Below are positions 63,802-64,000 of a stretch of 64,000 bases of DNA, in pieces. Below the pieces are notes generated by a model that was not told the DNA's origin, did no database searches, and was given only the letters and a program-made list of their open reading frames with translations. The DNA is taken from contig JAXLQP010000009.1 of NCBI GenBank assembly GCA_046331565.1, forward strand, positions 124,001-188,000, read 5' to 3'. The translations under genes and the position numbers were made by a program. The stretch is from DASRDU01 sp046331565 (GTDB lineage Bacteria > Acidobacteriota > Blastocatellia > RBC074). The stretch's first letter is position 1, and every line of letters starts with the position of its first letter.

Positions 63802-64000
63802 TCAGAAGTAGAACTTCAGCGCGAATTCCAGAATCCGGGGCGGGCTGATCGTGCTGAAAATCTTGCCGAAGTTGTCCGGGTCGCCGATGTAAGTTGATGG
63901 CGGCCTGAAACTGGGATGGTTCGTGAAGTTGAAGAACTCGGCGCGGAAGTCGAAATAACGGCCTTCCGTCACATAAAACTTCTTACCGAGGCTGAAGTCC
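63802..64000 (-). CDS. TonB-dependent receptor, C-terminal end (partial)
   Basis: The minus-strand frame is open from the window edge to a TGA at 63802-63804. It encodes RAEFFNFTNHPSFRPPSTYI and ends FALKFYF with a terminal phenylalanine, the usual end of an outer-membrane barrel. The FFNxTNHPxF signature occurs at the same place in the two complete Oar-like receptors of the window (FLNHPFF and FNNVLNHPRW). It is 3 bp upstream of the TIM-barrel gene, so both are probably co-transcribed. Confidence 0.85.
   Translation of the reverse strand, partial: DFSLGKKFYVTEGRYFDFRAEFFNFTNHPSFRPPSTYIGDPDNFGKIFSTISPPRILEFALKFYF

Overview
The window looks like a chromosomal segment of an Acidobacteriota bacterium, most likely of the Blastocatellia type. 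This is inferred from three things. It has Oar-like TonB-dependent receptors with N-terminal carboxypeptidase-regulatory-like domains (4.05-7.86 kb, 22.8-26.7 kb and the edge at 63.8 kb). It has many secreted S9 peptidases and BNR/sortilin-type propeller proteins. It has a group 1h (actinobacterial-type, high-affinity) [NiFe] hydrogenase of the kind described in soil acidobacteria. The sequence is GC-rich and densely coding. I see no rRNA, tRNA, CRISPR array, phage or transposase gene.

Layout. 0-3.7 kb: tail of a glycosyltransferase-like gene, hypF, a broken hypC remnant, and an AraC-type regulator. 4-26.7 kb: a secreted arabinoside and peptide degradation region with two TonB receptors, a zincin-like protein, a DPP4-type S9 peptidase, GH127, GH31, GH51 and GH146 enzymes, a GntR regulator and two small toxin-antitoxin-like modules. 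26.9-39.7 kb (minus strand): a metallo-beta-lactamase-fold protein, a proline racemase/hydroxyproline-family enzyme, two large BNR propeller proteins, a prolyl-oligopeptidase-type peptidase, a cyclophilin and an unknown secreted protein. 39.7-40.9 kb: a gene-free stretch holding two long palindromes. 40.9-52.6 kb (plus strand): the hydrogenase cluster, with small and large subunits, a NifU-like protein, five group-associated proteins of unknown role, the maturation protease, a 52-residue membrane peptide, then hypA, hypB, hypC, a SIS-domain isomerase, hypD and hypE. 52.6-64 kb (minus strand): an amino-sugar/sugar catabolic region with two Gfo/Idh oxidoreductases, an MFS transporter, NagA, NagB, a DHDPS-family aldolase, an epimerase, a ROK regulator, a TIM-barrel protein and the tail of a third TonB receptor.

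How the genes may work together. The hydrogenase cluster with HypA-E, plus the distant HypF, makes a complete set for building an H2-oxidising enzyme that would feed electrons to respiration. The first accessory region combines beta- and alpha-arabinofuranosidases, X-Pro-type peptidases and a hydroxyproline-family enzyme. That combination would suit breakdown of plant hydroxyproline-rich glycoproteins such as extensins.

The most unusual structural signal is a scattered set of about twelve long inverted repeats, nearly all between genes. Their arms (about 24-42 nt) are themselves built from exact short tandem repeats of period 7-11 nt or from nested palindromes. One copy has become the translated N-terminus of the hydrogenase protease gene, and another supplies the stop codon of nagB.
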